A DNA stretch of 64,000 nt from Branchipolynoe longqiensis (taxonomy: Eukaryota; Annelida; Polychaeta; Phyllodocida; Polynoidae), in assembly GCA_030323885.1 (NCBI GenBank), contig CM059198.1, positions 74,361,045 through 74,425,044 on the forward strand, given 5' to 3'. The notes below the pieces were generated by a model, which was given only the letters and a program-made list of their open reading frames with translations, made no database searches and was not told where the DNA came from. Below are positions 42,768-52,775 of the stretch, piece by piece. Within the stretch, counting starts at the first letter, position 1, and every line of letters starts with the position of its first letter. A program made the translations under genes and the position numbers.

Positions 42768-43179
42768 GGAGTGGGACATAGCTCAGGCAGTAGTGTGTCC
42801 ACCGGTGAAGGTCATCCAATCGATCCTACTCAGTGGACCCATTTGCAGTTGGGGCTATTTTCCATTCCAACCAGTGATCCACAACTGGTTCATCAAAGGC
42901 TGTGGTATCTGCTGTCCTGTCTGTGGGAAAGTGCATATAAAAGACCCCCTGCTGCTTATCGGAAAGGGCCTATTTGGCAGCAGCTGGTTTCCTCCAAAGA
43001 AATATGTCAGAATGACTATATGTTTGATGTCCAATATCTGATGATGCAAATGTATGTTTGTGGTGTTGTTGTTTGTTTGTTGTTGTTTTACGTCCTAGCA
43101 ACATCTAAGGTCATATCAGGACGGGGAAAATGTATGTGGTCTAGAAGCGTTAAATAAAAACAAGCTTTACTTTATTTTT
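42768..43179 (+). mobile_element. SINE S4 with 15-bp target duplication and nested insert
   Basis: GTGGGACATAGCTCAGGCAG head, body (CTGCTGCTTATCGGAAAGG), TTAAATAAAAACAAG end. TGCTAGGAGGGTTGC flanks it at 42753-42767 and 43180-43194, a perfect 15-bp duplication. A solo S1 tail is nested at 43057-43127. Confidence 0.93.
43057..43127 (-). mobile_element. Solo S1 tail nested in S4, with target duplication
   Basis: TTGTTTTACGTCCTAGCAAC then CATCTAAGGTCATATCAGG, only 71 bp. AAATGTATG flanks it at 43048-43056 and 43128-43136. The S1 tail thus inserts as a severely 5'-truncated retroposon. Confidence 0.88.
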
Positions 43180-43194
43180 TGCTAGGAGGGTTGC

Positions 43195-43499
43195 AGGACG
43201 TCACTATCGCGGATTGCTATCAAACTAGACCAGGCTGTGTAATGTGGTTGGGTCTCGTTTGGTACCAAACTGTCATATATGTATATGCGTTTTGAAACAA
43301 GAATCCAGTTCCTGCCACGTGTTAATCTCTCACCGGGAATGGTGTCAGTCTCTGAACTAAAAAACAGAAAGTCTAGGAAAAAGTAACACACACAAAATAA
43401 TGTCGTCGTTTCCCGACAACTGGTGTCACTTTCAGCAATCCTACACTGAGATGTGATTGGAGAGTGTGTGGGTGTGTTTGTGTTGGGGGTGTTGGTTTG
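43195..43499. other. No recognisable feature
   Basis: Mixed sequence, no coding or repeat support. Confidence 0.3.
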
Positions 43500-43556
43500 T
43501 GGGTGTGTGTGGGGGGGGTGGGGGTGTGGGGGGGGGGGGGGGGGGGGGGGGGGGCG
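43500..43556. repeat. G homopolymer tract
   Basis: A run of about 27 G preceded by shorter G runs. Length is unreliable in most assemblies. Confidence 0.95.
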
Positions 43557-43779
43557 TGGTGCTGTCGTCATAACTGCGTAGCCTGCAATAACGAGTAGAC
43601 TAGTTATGCTGAGCAGAATTACAGTGAGTGGGAAGTGCGTCTACAAAACCAACATTACTGTTGACACGGCTTGATCTCACAAATGGAGCTTGGTTTAGAT
43701 AAAAAGAAGTTGTGAACAATACACCAGCATAATCTCACCAGGTGTTCACACAAGTGGGCGGGGCGTTGTTCGTGGACAC

Positions 43780-44665
43780 TCTCCATCCTGCCATCTCTAA
43801 TTGCCACCCTCTCCTCCCTCACTGCCACCTCCCCTCCCTCACTGCCACCTCCCCCCTCACTGCCATCTGTCGCCCCTCACGGCCATCTCTTACCCCTCAT
43901 GGCCATCTCTTACCCCTCATGGCCATCTCTCCCCAATCACTGCCATCTCTCCCCCATCACTGCCATCTTTCCCCCCTCACTGCCATCTCTCCCCCCTCAC
44001 TGCCATCTCTCGGCCCTCACAGCCATCTCCCCCCCTCACGGCCATCTCTCCCCCTCACTGCCATCTCTCGCCCCTCACGGCCATCTCTCCCCCTCACTGC
44101 CAACCTCCCCCCCTCACTGTACCTCTCCGCCCACTGCAACCCTCCCGGGTTTCTGCCACTCCCCCCTCATGGCCACCCTCCCCCTTCACTGCCATCTCCC
44201 CCCTCACTGCCATTCTCGCCCTCACTGCCATCTCTCCCCCCTCACTGCATCTCTCCCCATCAATGCCATCTCTCCCCTCACTTCCATCTCTCCCCCTTAC
44301 TGTCATCTCTCCCCCTCACTGCCATCTCTCTGCCCCTTCCCCCCTCCATCTCCCCACGGCCATCTCTCGCCCCTCAGGCATCTCTCCCCATCACTGCCAT
44401 CTCTCCCCCTCACTGCCATCTCTCCCCTCACGCCTCTCTCCCCTCACGGCCATCTCTCGCTTCATGGATCTTTTCTGGACCTCACTGCCATCTCTCCCCC
44501 CTCACTGCCATCTCTCCCCTACTGCCATCTTCCCCCTCACTGCCATCTCCTCCCCCTTTACTGCCATCTCTCTTTTCCCTCGACCATCTCTCCCCCCTCA
44601 CTCCCATCTCTCCCCCACCCCACTCACTCCCATCTCTCGCCCCTCACAGCCACTTCTAGCCCTTC
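43780..44665. repeat. 20-bp minisatellite CTCACTGCCATCTCTCCCCC, about 40 copies
   Basis: The unit recurs with substitutions (CTCACGGCCATCTCTC; CCTCACTCCCATCTCTC). Three overlapping long + frames, rich in Pro/Ser/His, are artefacts. Confidence 0.95.
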
Positions 44666-44695
44666 TCACACCTAATCTACAACTAATTAAGCATT

Positions 44696-45316
44696 AACAC
44701 ACTCACTCACACATCTCACTCACACACACATGCACACACACTCACCCACCCGCATACACACGCACACACACTCACACAGGCATCTCACTCACCCACACAT
44801 ACACACTCACACACATATCTCACTCACACACACATACACACTCATACCCATATCTCACTCACACACACATACACACTCATACACATACCTCACACACACA
44901 TGCACACACATATCTCACTCACACACATACACACTCACACACATCTCACTCACACACACATACACACTCACACACATATCTCACTCACACACACATACAC
45001 ACATATACACATACCTCACTCACACACACATACACATGTGCAGACACTCACACACATATCTCACTCACACACATATCTCACTCACACACACATACACTCA
45101 AACACTCACAGTCACACACACTCACGCACACATGCACACACGCACACATATGCACACATACTCACACACGCTCACTCACACACATACACTCACACACACC
45201 CACTGACACACATACACTCACACCCACCCACTGACACACATACACTCACACACATACACACACTTACACTGACACACACTCACACTGACAGGCTCACGCA
45301 CACGCACACGCACACC
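44696..45316. repeat. CACACTCACACACATA tract
   Basis: CA-rich with recurrent ATCTCACTCACACACACATA blocks about 40 bp apart. Confidence 0.94.
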
Positions 45317-45384
45317 TAAACTTACCTTCAAACAGGACTTCTCCATTTCCGAGGCGTCATTAAGTTTGCTAAGTCCATTCCGAA

Positions 45385-45500
45385 CTGACCTACTTACGGG
45401 TACATGTATGACTCATTGACCTATTTATGGGGACATTTTTCTATTACATTGACCTATTTACGGGTTATTCTGACATATTGACCTATTTACGCGTTCTTCT
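45385..45500. repeat. Short tandem repeat, about 35-40 bp unit
   Basis: ATTGACCTATTTACGGG-type words occur four times. Confidence 0.75.
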
Positions 45501-45919
45501 ATGACAGCTTCTGGATACGCCTGGTAAAACCGCCATCTTCACCCGAACTTAAATCCACAATTACCCCGCTCGTGAGTAATTATCTGAACACTGATTGTGG
45601 GTCCGCAACTCTACTACTCTGTCCTTGTGTGGTTTCCCTTTTTTTAATGCAAATTATGTACATATAAGTCCTGCTACGAAATGATAACAACAATTACAAG
45701 TTGGTCTGATGTATCTTTATATAACACTCTCTGGCAAGAAACCTCGTGCCTAATATCAACATACAAAGTTTTAAATCTGTGGAGAAGTGGTGCACACTGG
45801 CGCATGTATGGGGTATACATCTTGACGGCGGCGCCACGGGCACTGGTAGCCGGCAGCAAAGGCGCAGATGCGTATCTGTCGTCCAAACCCATATACACTT
45901 GAAACCACTTCTTCGCTAC
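45501..45919. other. No recognisable feature
   Basis: Mixed sequence; a 73-codon frame at 45681-45902 has no support. Confidence 0.3.
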
Positions 45920-46742
45920 TAATGGCGCTGTCACATTACGAGGCTTCTCGCCAACGTGCGTCGAAGTATGTGATTTTTTGGCGCTTGGTCGGGATACGTC
46001 AGTTTGCGCTACACGTTGATCTACGGTGACGTTCGGCGGCACGTGTCAGGGGGTTGGTGAAGTTTTGTGCTTGCGAAAAACTTTCGACATGCAACAACGC
46101 ATGGGTGCCAACGTTATGGCGATGTTACGGGCACGTTGAGATGCTTAGACGCGCGTTGGAGGAACGTTGTTCTGCCGTTGTGTAAAGTTGTCTTATACAT
46201 TGACTTTTTTCCTCTGACGGCGAGCGTTCCGTCAGCACGTCGGTAACGTACCACCGACGTATGCATAACGTATGGCCGACGCGCTCATGGCATTTCTCCA
46301 CTGTGTCTCAATATTTTGGACGTGTTGGCTGTGCGTCTGCTGCTCGCTTAATGTTTGCGGGCTGATTGCATGCTGGCGCCACGCTGACACACGCTGACAC
46401 ACGCCGAAACACGCTGGAGTGTCGTTGGTCACGTGTCGATCACGCGCTGGCACAACGCTCTCATACGTCGTGTAACACATCGGCCGGTCGCTAGCGGAGC
46501 GCTGGAATAATGTTATGCGAACGCTATGCACACGCCACGCGCGCGTGAGGCTCGTTCCCACATGTTGCGCCCACCTTTTTTAGGTTTTTTCTCACGCGCC
46601 GATATACGTTACCACAACGTCGGCCACACGCTACCACTACGTTGCGCTTACGTCAAACTTTTCCCAGTGCACCGAAAAGTTTGACATGTCTCGACGTTGG
46701 CAGCGCGCCGGCGAGATACGTCGTAGTGTGACAGCACCATTA
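45920..46742. mobile_element. Foldback MITE with TAATGGCGCTGTCACA ends, GC-rich member
   Basis: Left TAATGGCGCTGTCACATTAC, right GTAGTGTGACAGCACCATTA. The interior resembles the 26485 family but with ACGCTG/CACGC words. The inverted match extends through TAAT/ATTA, so the direct-repeat target is unclear. Confidence 0.82.
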
Positions 46743-47189
46743 CATATATATAATACATTATATCATTTATACTGAATTATAGTATTCTGCGACCTGGTTC
46801 GAGGTGTTTCATAAAAGGATTTAATATAATAGCCAGGCTTGCATGTAGAGTGCTGAGAGATCTGCGATTGCACTAAATAGCTAGTGAACCACTAGCGGAG
46901 CAGATGCACTCACCAGCACGTCATTGTGCGTTCATGCACAAACATAATTAGTGCAGCCTCTGGCTCAACCTGGAAGTAATGTCTAACCCCCTCCCCTCCA
47001 CACACACACAGACCCCTCCACAGATACACACACAGACAAGGTGTGAATCCTGGTCTGTGTGTGTACCTGGATAGGTAATTACAAATGTGCTGTGTCATCA
47101 CAGTTAGCTGATTCAGGTAATGTGATGATTAGCATAATTACTAGCTTTACACTATAGGTTCAGACGATTATCGTTAGTGTCTATGCCAT
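46743..47189. other. No recognisable feature
   Basis: AT-rich sequence, with a CACACACAGACC patch at 46998-47038. Confidence 0.3.
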
Positions 47190-47300
47190 ATACAGTATAA
47201 CCCCATTAACCCAAACTTGAAGGGACCCTAGAAATTTGTTTGGATTAACCGATAAATGGTTTAACCGAGCTTTGACTTTGACTTTGACTTTGAGTAATAG
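47190..47300. mobile_element. Partial pogo-like MITE and (GACTTT)n
   Basis: ACAGTATAACCCCATTAACC, GGATTAACCGATAAATGG and ACTTTGACTTTGACTTTGAG. A decayed relative of the next element. Confidence 0.6.
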
Positions 47301-47361
47301 TGTATTGCACATAATATATAATGTATCTGGACACTTTGATTATTGTTTTTTTATGTATGTA

Positions 47362-47686
47362 CAGTATAACCCCGTTAAACCAAGCTCAGTTAAACCAAAC
47401 GATCGGTTAATCCAAACTTTTTTTCGGCAGCCCGGCAAAATACTACCATTTATCACATAAAAAAAAGTCAGATGACCTTATATCCACATGAAAGTTTGGT
47501 TTAACCATACCGGAGTGGCCTGGGGTCGGACAATTTTGTTTGGATTAACCGATAATTTTGATTAACCGACTTTGGTTTAACCGACTGTTTTATATGATAA
47601 ATGGTAGTATTTTGCCGGGCCGCCGAAAATGTTTGGATTAACCGATCGTTTGGTTTAACGGAGCTTGGTTTAACAGGGTTGTACTG
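47362..47686. mobile_element. pogo/Tigger-like MITE with ends of about 100 bp and TA duplication
   Basis: Left CAGTATAACCCCGTTAAACC, right GGTTTAACAGGGTTGTACTG, flanked by TA on both sides (47360-47361, 47687-47688). The inverted match extends about 100 bp (GATCGGTTAATCCAAAC; ACTACCATTTATCA). CAGT(A/C)...ACC ends with TA targets are typical of pogo/Tigger (Tc1/mariner). Its right part is copied at 53083. Confidence 0.85.
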
Positions 47687-47875
47687 TATTGTTTAACAGT
47701 TATCTGACTATTCCAGAAACTGTGATTTCGCTCTAATATTTCTCCAATAGTGATCCTTCAAAATACATTTCGCTCCCATGTTTGATTGATTGATTGATTG
47801 GTTGGTGATCTATAAAAGTCATAGAAGATAATAATGTACTACTGGAATCAATATCAGTTAAACCCAGCCTAATTA

Positions 47876-48235
47876 GCATAATAGATAACATCGATAGTAT
47901 AGTAGATAATGTAGATAGTATAGCAGATAATGTAGATAGTATAGTACATACTGTAGATAGTATAGAAGATAATGTAGATACCATTGTAAATAATGTAGAT
48001 AATGTAGATCGCAGAGTAGATAATGTAGATAGGATGGTAGATAATGTAGATTAGATAATGCAGATAGGATAGTAGAAAATATAGACAGCATTGTAAATAA
48101 TGTAGATAGGAGGGTAGATAATGTAGATAGGATAGTAGATAATGTAGATAGTATAGTAGATAATGTAGATTAGATAATGTAGATAGGATAGTAGAAAATA
48201 TAGATAGTATAGTACATAATGTAGATAGTATTCCT
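47876..48235. repeat. GTAGATAATGTAGATAG(TA) minisatellite
   Basis: Units of 9-21 bp (GTAGATAAT, GTAGATAGTATA). Copied at 53480-53815. A degenerate stretch with the same words also occurs at 54470-54530. Confidence 0.9.
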
Positions 48236-48505
48236 ATCATGGATAAGGCTGAATAGGCTTGTTTTCACCATTAGACAGTTTGTCGATAGAAAGCCCAAGC
48301 CTACACTTTTACCGACCCAAGGGTTTTTTAACCTCCCACACCACATGGGCATGGTATGAGAGCAACTGGCGCTGTAAGTTATCCACAGCGGTGGAAATCC
48401 AAATTGGCAGAGGTGGGGGCATGGGGAATCGAACCACCGACATTCAGATTAGGAGTCTGACCTAGAAAAACGTAAGTTACTCTAACCACTCCGCCACAGA
48501 GAACA
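48235..48505 (-). mobile_element. SINE S2 (tail type 2), minus strand, in the left direct repeat
   Basis: Tail CCTATCATGGATAAGGCTGA, body (CTACACTTTTACCGACCCAA), head (GATTAGGAGTCTGACCTAG ... ACTCCGCCACAGAGAAC). The duplicate is at 53815-54090. Confidence 0.88.
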
Positions 48506-48554
48506 CCGTCAATTTTAAAGGAAAATGGTTGGTGGTTGAAATCTGGCATGTCGC

Positions 48555-48968
48555 GGACTATACCACCACATCCTGTCCATCTGCCGAGATAACCTTGTCT
48601 ACCCCTGGACGACCGTCCGCCACCACTCGGAGGCGGTCTTTACCGCGATCGCGGACGGTACCCTCCCCCATGGTTGGCACGACCCAGTGGCGATAAACCT
48701 CCTGAGACTGGAGTCCCTCGCCATGCCTCCCCAGGCCACCTCCACCCAGCCCCGATCAGCCGACCCTGCAAGGCCCCGCCCCCAGTCCCGCGCCCACGCC
48801 GACACACGCGTGGCCTACAACAAGGAAACACACGGCCCACTGTGCTACGCGTGGAACCGGGACCCCAACTCCTGCACCCACGCAGGCCCGGGGGAGGTTC
48901 ACGGCCAGGGGGCCTCCAAGTTGCTCCACGCATGCGCATACTGCGCCAATGTGCGAAAGGTCCACTAG
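48555..48968 (+). pseudogene. gag-like ORF1, C-terminal part
   Basis: The frame is open from the left junction to TAG at 48966-48968, about 137 codons, with no true start because the 5' end is missing. Recognisable features: FTAIADGTLPHGWHDP, AINLLRLESL, and a terminal cluster CYAWNRDPNSCTH followed by HACAYCANVRKVH. The W-N-R...C...H-x-C-x2-C-x4-H pattern is the zinc-finger-like end of DIRS/Ngaro ORF1 (gag) proteins, which are thought to bind element RNA. After the TAG the same frame stays open into ORF2. Confidence 0.75.
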
Positions 48969-51183
48969 GCACAGCGAGGACGCCTGTCTAGCAAAGCGCG
49001 CCCGGGCAGCGTCTCCCGCCTCGCCGGATTTTTAAGGAGCCGGCACCTCCAGCCCGGCACGGAGGCCCCAGACCGGCCCACCAAACCCATAAAAGCCGCC
49101 CACCACACCGCCACCTGCCCTCCGGACACAACCACCCGTCTGCCCGAGGCGCGACCTGCCCGCCGCCCCGGCGCCGCCGTACCCTCCGGCAACCATTCCC
49201 GCCTCGGGCCCCAGCGCCCTGTCAACAAGGCTACCACCGCCACCCGGCCCCAGTGCCCCCTCATTAAGGCCCCTACCGCCGCCCGGCGCCAGCCGCCCAC
49301 CATCATCGACCCTGACGTCCACCTCGACCCGGGCGACACCGCCTTCCTCTGCCCCCCCGACCCCCCCGACCCCCCCCGACCGCCCCCCCGACCCGCCCCC
49401 TGACCCCCCCCCCCAACGCCCGCGAGTTCGCTGCCCCCCTCACCCAGCCCCGCCGCACCTCCTCCCCCCAACCCCGCCCTATAAAAAACTCACCCCCCCC
49501 CACACCCTCCCTTGACGAGCCAACCGTCGACGTCATCGACCCCGATCTCCAGGCCACCCTCCCCGCCGCCCCCTCCTGCGGCCCCACCCCCCACCACTAC
49601 CGCCCCACCATCCTCGCCTCCTGGCCCCACCCCTCCGGCGAGGCCTGGGACCGCTACCCTACCTTCCTCCGCACCTACACCGCCCTCCGGGAAGCGGGCC
49701 TCCCTAATTTGTTGGCCGCCCGCATCCCCCTCCCCTCAGGCCTCCACATCCCCGCATGGCGCTCCCGCCTCCACGACTACCCTGACAAGGCCGTCCTCGA
49801 CCTCCTCGAGTTCGGCTTTCCCGCCAATTACTCCGCTCCGACCCTCCCTCGGCCCTCATTCTCCAACCACCGTGAGCCCCCCCGACTTCCTCCCTCACAT
49901 CCAGGCCGTTGTCGAAACCGAGCTCGCCCTCGGCGCCCTCATCGGCCCTTTCCACGTCCCCCCTTTCTCCCCCTGGACCCAGGTCTCCCCGATGATGACC
50001 CGCCCCAAGTCCGACTCCAGCAAGAGGCGGGTCATCGTCGACCTGTCCTATCCCCGAGGTGCCAGCGTGAACTCGGGCATTCCCCGGCGCGAGTACCTCG
50101 GGGAACCACACTCCTACACCCTCCCCTCCGTCGCCGACGTCGGCCGCCGCCTAGTGTCCGAGGGCACCGGGGCCTACGTCTGGTCGGCGGACATATCCCG
50201 GGCCTACAGTCAGCACCGCGCCGACCCCCTCTCCTGCCCTCTCTTCGGGATATGCCTTAACGGGGGGACTTACATTGACCTTGCCCTCCCCTTCGGCTGC
50301 CGCTCCTCGGGCGCGGCCTGCGTCCGCGTCACCTCGGCGGTGGCCTGGATCCTCCGGCGCGAGGGCTTCCATACCCTCGTCTACGTCGACGACTTCATCG
50401 GCTGTGAGGGCTCGTACTTGAAGGCCTGCAAAGCCTTTGATGCTTTCCTCGCCCTCACCACAGCCCTCGGCCTCGACGTAGCACCCGGTAAATGTCACCC
50501 CCCCGCTGTCCGCCTCATCTGGCTAGGCTTCGCCCTCGACAGCGAGGCCATGACTATCCGGGTGGCCCCCGAGAAGATCCAGGCCCTCGTCAAGGACTGC
50601 GACGCCCGCGTCGCCCGCCCCACCCTCGGGAAGCAAGAGCTGCAGAGCCTCCTCGGCCGACTCAATCATCTCCAACGGCCTCCACCTCCTCCGGGCCCCG
50701 GAGGGGCGTACCTGGGTGATAGAGTGCGACTCCTGCCTCACCGGGGGCGGGGCTTTCTCCTCCACCCACTACTACGCCCGAGGGTATTCCGAGGCGTTTC
50801 GGGCGCGTTTCCCGATGATCCACGAGCTCGAGACGGTCAACCTCGTCGTCGCCCTCCGCGCCCTCCTCCCGGACGACATCGCGGGGGCGACGGTGACGGT
50901 CAACACAGACAACATGGCCTCTGCCCTCGCGCTCGAGTCGGGACGCGCCCGAGACGCTACCCTCGGGACATGTGCTCGGGAGCTCTGGCTAATGGCGGCC
51001 ACGGGCTCTTTCCACCTTCACATCGTCCACAAGCCCGGGGCGGACCTCCTCCTCGCAGACGCCCTCAGCCGCGCCCACCTCCCGGGACCTTGGGACGCTG
51101 CGGCCCGCGCCGAGGTGGCCCGCCTCGGGCTCCTTCCTGCCAACATTATACATGACGCCTTCCCCTTCTTCCCCGGCCTCTAG
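48969..51183 (+). pseudogene. ORF2: reverse transcriptase and RNase H, frameshifted and internally deleted
   Basis: Three frames must be combined. The Pro-rich linker (RLGPQRPVNKAT; TIIDPDVHLDPGD) shifts frame in the C runs at 49340-49415. The RT N-region (ARIPLPSGLHIPAWRSRL; YPDKAVLDLLEFGFP) lies in one frame and shifts again near 49850. The palm follows: KRRVIVDLSYPRGASVNSG, VWSADISRAYSQ (motif A), LPFGCRSSG and YVDD at 50382-50393. After LLGRLNH (about 50664) the sequence jumps to SNGLHLLRAPEGRTWVIE in a third frame. The RT thumb/connection expected there (roughly 50-60 residues) is missing. RNase H then has D (ECDSCLTGGGAF), E (IHELETVNLVV), D (NTDNMASAL) and D (LLLADALSR), so its catalytic set is present. 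The YVDD site is intact, but the product is not continuous. Confidence 0.85.
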
Positions 51184-51200
51184 GTTTCCCCGAGGAGGAA

Positions 51201-52172
51201 GTGGCCGCCGTCGCCCGGTTCCGCGCGGCCTCCCTCGCCCCGGCGACCTGGAAGAACCGCCGTCGCCAGGCCGAGGAGTACGTCACTTACGCCGTGGCCC
51301 GAGGCGTGGATCCCCTCGCGCCCTCGCCCTTCGAAGTAGCCGCCTTCACCGCCGCCCTCTACCTCCGGGGGCTGTCGCCTGCCTCCATAAAGAACGCCGT
51401 CTCGGGGGCCCGCTCCTGGGTCGAGGGCGCCAGGGGCTTCACCTCGGGCTTCGACGCCCGCCTCCCAAAAGACGTCTGCCGAGGCGGGGAGCGATCCTCC
51501 GCCCACGTCCCCCGGCAGGCGCCCCCGCTAACGCCGCGACAACTGGCCCTCACCATCAGCCACCTCTCCCGAGCGGGCCCCGCCTCCGTGGTTCCTCGGG
51601 CCGCCCTCCTCCTCGGGTACTTCGGGATGCTTCGGCAGTCCAACCTGCTGGCCCCGAGCCCCGAGGGGTGGTGCGGCTCCCACACCCTCACCCGGGACGA
51701 CATCCGCCCCGCGCCCGGCGGGCTGCGCCTCAGGATCCGCAGCTCCAAGACCATCTCCAGCCCCTCGGGCGCGGTCGCCCTCTTCGTCCCGGCCATCCCG
51801 GGCTCCGCCCTCTGCCCTGTGGCGGCCTGGTTCGGTGCCGTCGCCCTCTGCCCAGCCGCGCCGGATGCCCCTGCCTTCATGTTGCCCTCGGGCCGGCCCC
51901 TCGACCCGCGCTCACTTACCGCGCTGCTCAGAGGGGCCCTCACCGCCCAAGGGGTGCCGGCGCCCGAGGCGTTCACCCTACATAGCCTCCGCCGAGGCGC
52001 CGCCCAGGCTTGCCAGCGCGCCGGGGTCCCCCTCGGTGACATCATGGAGCAGGGGACCTGGACATCTGATGCCGTGCACGCCTACGTGCCCCGCCTCGCG
52101 CCCCTCGAGCCCTCTCCGCCGTTTTGGTGGAGGGCTCCTCGGCACCCCCTCAGGCCATTAACAACTGACTGA
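51201..52172 (+). CDS. ORF3: tyrosine recombinase (intact catalytic set)
   Basis: A 323-codon frame, open upstream to 51156 and overlapping the end of ORF2 in another frame. There is no ATG near its start, so it is probably made from a polycistronic RNA; residue numbers count from the GTG at 51201. N-terminal SAM-like domain: WKNRRRQAEEYVTYAVARG. Catalytic domain: R145 (GYFGMLRQSNLL), K183 (RIRSSKTISS), H261-x-x-R264 (TLHSLRRGAAQAC), W287 (EQGTWTSDAV) and Y295 (VHAYVPRL). All the expected residues of the family are present. This enzyme joins the circular cDNA of DIRS/Ngaro elements to the chromosome. Its stop codon lies 46 bp inside repeat B1. Confidence 0.92.
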   Translation: MAAVARFRAASLAPATWKNRRRQAEEYVTYAVARGVDPLAPSPFEVAAFTAALYLRGLSPASIKNAVSGARSWVEGARGFTSGFDARLPKDVCRGGERSSAHVPRQAPPLTPRQLALTISHLSRAGPASVVPRAALLLGYFGMLRQSNLLAPSPEGWCGSHTLTRDDIRPAPGGLRLRIRSSKTISSPSGAVALFVPAIPGSALCPVAAWFGAVALCPAAPDAPAFMLPSGRPLDPRSLTALLRGALTAQGVPAPEAFTLHSLRRGAAQACQRAGVPLGDIMEQGTWTSDAVHAYVPRLAPLEPSPPFWWRAPRHPLRPLTTD

Positions 52173-52432
52173 GCCGACTCCTTGCTCCATATGAGCCTCC
52201 ACGCTCACACTTAACTTACCACTGCATTGCTCCCTCTGAGCCTCCACATTGACACTTTTGATCACTGCATTTACCTGTTGATATACCTTATATCTTTGCT
52301 TATCTCACATTGTATCTACCTTACTGTTTCTGCATGTTGTTACTCTTATGTACTTAACATGTCCCGCTGAGGCGTGCAAATAAACACGCCTTTTCTTCCA
52401 CCCCGGCCTTGTTTTCTTCCTTCTCGCGCATC
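52126..52432. repeat. YR element terminal repeat B1
   Basis: 307 bp, repeated at 52776-53082 (B2). It contains the recombinase stop codon and, at 52379-52384, AATAAA, a likely polyadenylation signal for the element. It ends CTTCTCGCGCATC. Confidence 0.93.
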
Positions 52433-52465
52433 GGTCGTAATGCGAAGCATTGCGTTTGATGCGTG
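52425..52465. other. Nested palindrome at the B1/A2 junction
   Basis: CGCGCATC (52425-52432) faces GATGCGTG (52458-52465), 7 of 8 paired, with AATGC-GAA-GCATT (52439-52451) inside. It spans the exact border where A2 begins. A structured core there could be the recombinase exchange site; this is inference. Confidence 0.5.
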
Positions 52466-52775
52466 GGAAGGGAGAGACCCTCCCCCGCCGTTGTGGCGCT
52501 GCTTCCTCACCTCGGCCGAGCCCCGGCTCGCCGCCCCCTTTCATGCCACTTTGCTTTGTTCTGGCGCTCACGCCTCACCCGACGGCCGCTGCTCGCCACC
52601 CCTCACCCTCCCCCGGGCCGTCAGCATTCGCACCTCACCGCCTGTCGCCCCTCCTTCCCCCCTTATAAGGCCGCTCGCCTCTCTCCTCAGGCACTCACCT
52701 TCCTGCCGTCTTCCGCTGCTCTCCAATTTCCTCCGCCCACCCACCCGTCTCTAACTTAACTCTCTCACTCCCAAG
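52433..52775. repeat. YR element segment A2
   Basis: 343 bp between B1 and B2, the segment that should also open the element as A1. It has a TATAA at 52664-52668 (CCCCCTTATAAGGCC), which fits a promoter in the missing A1 copy. Confidence 0.75.

Larger units (their letters stand above)
47480..48554. repeat. Long direct repeat, left copy (1075 bp), flanking the YR retrotransposon
   Basis: It matches 53083-54136 almost base for base from ATATCCACATGAAAG to AATCTGGCATGTCGC. I noticed three substitutions (TTTCGCTC/TTTCACTC near 47731; GATTGGTTGG/GATTGATTGG near 47800; AGGTGGG/AGGAGGG near 48412) and about 21 bp more here (AGTATAGTACATAATGTAG near 48208). It contains the right part of the pogo-like MITE, a GTAGATAATGTAGATAG minisatellite (47876-48235) and SINE S2. 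Confidence 0.93.

Noticed and set aside
43742..44697. Three overlapping frames of 258-305 codons
   Set aside because: All are read-throughs of the 20-bp CTCACTGCCATCTCTCCCCC minisatellite, open in every + frame.
49480..49500. TATAAAAA-like promoter inside ORF2 of the YR element
   Set aside because: It lies within the coding linker (CCTATAAAAAACTC) and is probably coincidental; the A2 TATAA is better placed.
49512..49850. N-terminal Pro/Ser/Thr-rich start of the 547-codon frame as a real RT N-terminus
   Set aside because: The conserved N-region (ARIPLPSGLHIPAW, YPDKAVLDLLEFGFP) is in a different frame over the same bases; the Pro-rich reading is a shadow.
51359..52045. 228-codon minus frame inside the recombinase region
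   Set aside because: An antisense shadow of a GC-rich coding region; no conserved motif.
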